Assembly: GCA_964586595.1 (NCBI GenBank)
Contig: CAZPHB010000005.1
Coordinates: 1 to 64,000 of the forward strand
Direction of reading: 5' to 3'
From: REEB481 sp964586595
GTDB lineage: Bacteria > Bacteroidota > Bacteroidia > NS11-12g > UBA955
DNA length: 64,000 nt
Shown here: one piece after another, positions 61,412-64,000 of the stretch
How the letters are laid out: each line of letters begins with the position of its first letter
Position numbering within the stretch: the first letter of the stretch is position 1
Notes under the pieces: generated by a model
What the model was told of the DNA's origin: nothing
Databases searched by the model: none
Seen by the model: the letters and a program-made list of their open reading frames with translations, nothing else
Translations under genes and position numbers: made by a program

Positions 61412-62542
61412 TTATTCCTCGCTGCGGTTTTTCAGGCTCATCAACAGGGTGTAAGCGCCTTTACCCACGAGCTGCATATCTTTCAGTGCATCGGCCTGAT
61501 CCAGTGCCATCCAGCCTTGTTCTTTGATGCCGGGCTGCACTTCCAGCATGGCGAAGCGCCCTTTTTCGCGTACTGCAAACACGTAGGTTTTCCCTTCGTA
61601 AGTAACGATTGCCTCTTCGGGAACGGTCAGGCTTTGTTGTGCGGTTACGCGAATGTCTGCGTTCATCATCATTCCGGGCAGCAGGGCAGGGTCGTATTTG
61701 TCGAAATGACAATGTACTTCGGTGCTGCGTTCTGCGCTGATGGTTTTGCCGATGAGGATGATGGAACAAGGGTGTTTCTGCCCGGGATTCGCGTTGGTGT
61801 ACGCCACCAGTTTTTGTCCTGCGCGCAGCTGGTCCAGGTCTTTTTCGAATACCTTCAGGTTCAGGTGTATGTCGCGCGGATCGACAAGCTCGAACAGCGT
61901 TTCCGATGGGGCTACATGTTTGCCTACATTCACATTCACTTGGGAAACGTAGCCGTCAAAGGGCGCGGTCAGCGAGATGCTGCGGCTCAGGTTTTGTTCA
62001 TTGAGGGTTTCGGGGTTGATGTTGATGAGTCGTAATTTTTCTTTCAGTGCGTTGAGACTCACGGACAAGGCTTTGAATTCCGACTTTGCCTGTTGCAGGC
62101 TTTTCTCCGAACCGGCTCGGTTTTCTTGCAAAGCTTCCTGTCGGCGATACTCCAACTCAGCTTGTTCCAGTTTTACACGGGTAACCAGAAACTCTTCCTG
62201 AAGCTGGATGTAGCGTTCATCCTGTAAGGTGGCCAGAACGCTGCCTTTTTGCACGGCCATGCCCGGAAGCAGTTTGGTCATCACCACATAGCCGCCCATG
62301 GCTGCACTTACCGATATCAGGTTCTGCGGCGGAACTTCAACCGTGCCGCTTACGCGAATGCTGCCGCTCAGGGTTTTGAATTCAGGTTTGATGTAGGTGA
62401 GCCCGGCCTGTTGCAGCTGTGCTTCTGTGAGGGTGAGTATTTCTTCTTTGGAACTTGGTTTTTCGGATGCCACGGGGGCAGGTGCCTGCCGACTGCAGGC
62501 GCTTATGATACAGATCGCAGGGATCAAATAGAGATTTTTCAT
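61412..62542 (-). CDS. RND efflux periplasmic adaptor subunit (CusB/CzcB-like)
   Basis: A 376-residue membrane-fusion lipoprotein (lipobox ISAC). The beta-barrel/lipoyl halves (GMAVQKGSVLATLQDERY and SLTAPFDGYVSQVNVNVGKHV) bracket a helical hairpin of about 70 residues. LLPGMMMNADIRV and PEEAIVTYEGKTYVFAV are typical of the heavy-metal-efflux branch. It links the inner-membrane pump to the outer-membrane channel. It lies three bases after the pump-TolC fusion gene. No CusB-type metal-binding methionine set is obvious, so the ion is open (Cu, Ag, Zn, Co or Cd). Confidence 0.9.
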   Translation of the reverse strand: MKNLYLIPAICIISACSRQAPAPVASEKPSSKEEILTLTEAQLQQAGLTYIKPEFKTLSGSIRVSGTVEVPPQNLISVSAAMGGYVVMTKLLPGMAVQKGSVLATLQDERYIQLQEEFLVTRVKLEQAELEYRRQEALQENRAGSEKSLQQAKSEFKALSVSLNALKEKLRLININPETLNEQNLSRSISLTAPFDGYVSQVNVNVGKHVAPSETLFELVDPRDIHLNLKVFEKDLDQLRAGQKLVAYTNANPGQKHPCSIILIGKTISAERSTEVHCHFDKYDPALLPGMMMNADIRVTAQQSLTVPEEAIVTYEGKTYVFAVREKGRFAMLEVQPGIKEQGWMALDQADALKDMQLVGKGAYTLLMSLKNRSEE

Positions 62543-62545
62543 GTG

Positions 62546-64000
62546 TTACTGATTGTTGAGGTATTGAATCTGCAGGTTGATGCGGTTGTATTCCTTCACC
62601 TGGTTGAGGTATTCCGATTGTACTTCGTTGAATTGCCGATACAGCATCAGCCATTCCAGGAAGTTGATGGCCCCTGCGCGCCATTGTGTTTGAGCGGCAG
62701 CCAGGGCCTTGTTTGCCGAGGGAATCAGCACGTTTTGATAGTTGTTCAGTTTGCTCAGGATGTTTTGATAGGTGCGCAGGGCCTGAGTTCCCGCAGCGCG
62801 CAGTTCCTGTTGCTGGCGTTGGAGGCGCAGCTGTTCCATATCCAACAAGGTTCCCGCAGCACGGATTCCGGAACTGCGTGCACCGCCCAGCAGTGAAATG
62901 CCGATGCCCAGCTGCGCCGAACTGAATCGGTAACTGCCGGCGTAGAACCGGTTGTCCGCGCCAATTCCGCGAATGCTCATGTTGTTGTAGCCAAACCGCA
63001 GTTCCGGCAGGCGCTGATTTCTGGCCACCTGCAGGTTGCTGTGGGCCCATTGTTGCTGCAAGGCTGCTTTATGTATCAGCGGATGGCGGTGCAGGCGCAT
63101 GGTGTCAGGTAAAACGACCGGAGGTTCCAGCAAAAGGGGGCCGGGTTCAGGGTTGGCGGAAATGGGAATATTCAGCAGCAGGCCAAATCGGCTGCGTACC
63201 TGGATCAATTCGTTGTCCACTTCCAACAACCGGCTGCTGAGTTGACCTAGTTGCATTTCGGCGGAAGCCAGTTCCAGCGTGTTGCCTTCGCCTAGCCTTA
63301 GCCGAATGCCGGCAAGTGTAACTGCCTCACGCAGCAAGCTGTCGCTTTCCAACAATATTTTGCGGCTGGCTTCCAGCAACCGGATGTGGTAAAACAGTGC
63401 CGTAGCTGCCTGCTTCACATCCAGCGCACTGAGGCGCGCATCGGCTTCTGCCAAACGATATTCTGCCTGCAATAAGGCGCGTTTCTGCTGATACACCAGG
63501 GGTAAACTAAACGCCTGACTGATGCCGAAACGGCTGTCGGTATAGATGCTGTTGAACTGACCTGCCTCAAAGTTGAACTCCGTGGCCGGGATGTCACGGG
63601 CCATGCCCTGCAATTGTTCCCGGTACATGGTGTTCAGGCGGGCATGCTTCATCTCAAAGCTGTTTTTAATGGCTGAATCAAGGGCAGCCTGTAAGCTGAT
63701 GTTCCCCGCAGGCGCTTGGGCAAAAACACTTCCGCCGGACAGGCAAAGTAAAAGGACAACTTTCAGGGCTTTGTTGCCGCGGGCGTTGAAGCCTTGTTCG
63801 GAAAGGATGTACAGCAAGGGAAGCACAAACAGGGTAAGCAGGGTAGCAAGTAACAAGCCGCCAATCACCACCGTGGCCAATGGTCTTTGTACTTCAGCAC
63901 CGGCACCGCTGCTCAATGCCATGGGAAGGAAGCCGAGTGAAGCCACGGTGGCGGTCATCAGCACCGGTCTGAGGCGCAGGGCTGCGCCGCGCAACACGAT
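62546..64000 (-). CDS. CzcA/CusA-type RND pump fused to a TolC-like outer-membrane protein (5' end outside window)
   Basis: The window holds the last 484 codons. The first part is the end of an RND pump: LRLRPVLMTATVASLGFLPM and GAEVQRPLATVVIGGLL are the TM11-12 signature of the heavy-metal-efflux family. The frame then continues through a basic-hydrophobic stretch ending SGGSVFAQ (near 63720) that looks like a Sec signal peptide, into a complete TolC/CusC-like protein (about 390 residues; helical hairpin segments such as AEYRLAEADARLSALDVKQA). The fused design is known in Bacteroidota. The adaptor gene follows after three bases. The pump start lies beyond the window. Confidence 0.92.
   Translation of the reverse strand: MVLRGAALRLRPVLMTATVASLGFLPMALSSGAGAEVQRPLATVVIGGLLLATLLTLFVLPLLYILSEQGFNARGNKALKVVLLLCLSGGSVFAQAPAGNISLQAALDSAIKNSFEMKHARLNTMYREQLQGMARDIPATEFNFEAGQFNSIYTDSRFGISQAFSLPLVYQQKRALLQAEYRLAEADARLSALDVKQAATALFYHIRLLEASRKILLESDSLLREAVTLAGIRLRLGEGNTLELASAEMQLGQLSSRLLEVDNELIQVRSRFGLLLNIPISANPEPGPLLLEPPVVLPDTMRLHRHPLIHKAALQQQWAHSNLQVARNQRLPELRFGYNNMSIRGIGADNRFYAGSYRFSSAQLGIGISLLGGARSSGIRAAGTLLDMEQLRLQRQQQELRAAGTQALRTYQNILSKLNNYQNVLIPSANKALAAAQTQWRAGAINFLEWLMLYRQFNEVQSEYLNQVKEYNRINLQIQYLNNQ

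Noticed and set aside
61367..62035. Plus-strand frame of 222 codons
   Set aside because: It is antisense to the membrane-fusion protein gene.

Overview
The window comes from a member of the Bacteroidota. Several things point there: proteins with C-terminal type IX secretion (T9SS) sorting domains, a long C25 peptidase of the PorU2 type, promoter -7 boxes of the form TAnnTTTG, few Shine-Dalgarno sites, an RND pump fused to its own TolC-like outer-membrane protein, and many families largely confined to this phylum (DUF6787, DUF1573, TPR-containing sensor kinases with lipoprotein signals). A run of 100 N at 6122-6221 shows that this is a scaffolded draft assembly. I see no rRNA, tRNA, CRISPR array, insertion sequence or prophage. 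No gene-free stretch reaches 300 bases.

Layout. 1-2442 (-): 3'-truncated, secreted, very tyrosine-rich beta-helix protein. 2691-5619 (-): proline-rich repeat protein and comEC. 5670-6121 (+): thymidine kinase cut by the gap. 6239-12919 (-): porU2, a DUF6787 membrane protein, mrp and a NifU-type protein. 12941-18416 (+): RsmI-like methyltransferase, then a TetR regulator followed by paaA, a T9SS cargo gene, paaB, paaC and paaD. 18419-20448: small genes, two of them unrecognised. 20482-25343 (+): sensor kinase, response regulator and a two-gene ABC exporter. 25449-28319: WD40 protein, RidA-family deaminase, saccharopine dehydrogenase-like protein. 28369-30616 (-): arsenic operon arsR, acr3 and an ArsN-ArsC fusion. 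30686-34880 (-): DUF1573, DUF3817, HtrA, KdsA and a lipoprotein. 35094-39459 (+): etfBA, bifunctional nuclease, lipoprotein, class IV aminotransferase, MBL hydrolase. 39559-40056 (-): TlpA-like thioredoxin. 40168-47639 (+): double-domain Ddl, PASTA protein, T9SS cargo, rhodanese, seven-haem cytochrome with TPRs. 47599-55989 (-): DUF1761, MFS sugar transporter and GH13 amylase, outer-membrane barrel and MATE pump, potassium channel, then inositol monophosphatase and a T9SS-sorted amidase. 56082-56903 (+): methyltransferase. 56940-64000 (-): ppsA, hipBA, and a heavy-metal efflux operon that runs off the end.

How the parts connect. The paa genes encode the ring-epoxidase subunits for phenylacetyl-CoA, and a TetR gene with a 16-bp palindrome heads the cluster. 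EtfAB, about 17 kb away, could take electrons from the beta-oxidation-like steps. Metal and metalloid resistance appears twice (ars, and the CzcA-type pump with its adaptor). Secretion and cell-surface work recurs (PorU2, four proteins with T9SS-type or FlgD-like C-termini, HtrA, KdsA, Ddl, amidase). The most unusual points are the secreted protein translationally coupled inside the paa operon, the tyrosine-rich beta-helix, the ArsN-ArsC fusion, the tandem Ddl whose halves have lost different catalytic features, and repeated placement of the -7 box only 4-9 bases before the start codon, which suggests near-leaderless mRNAs.
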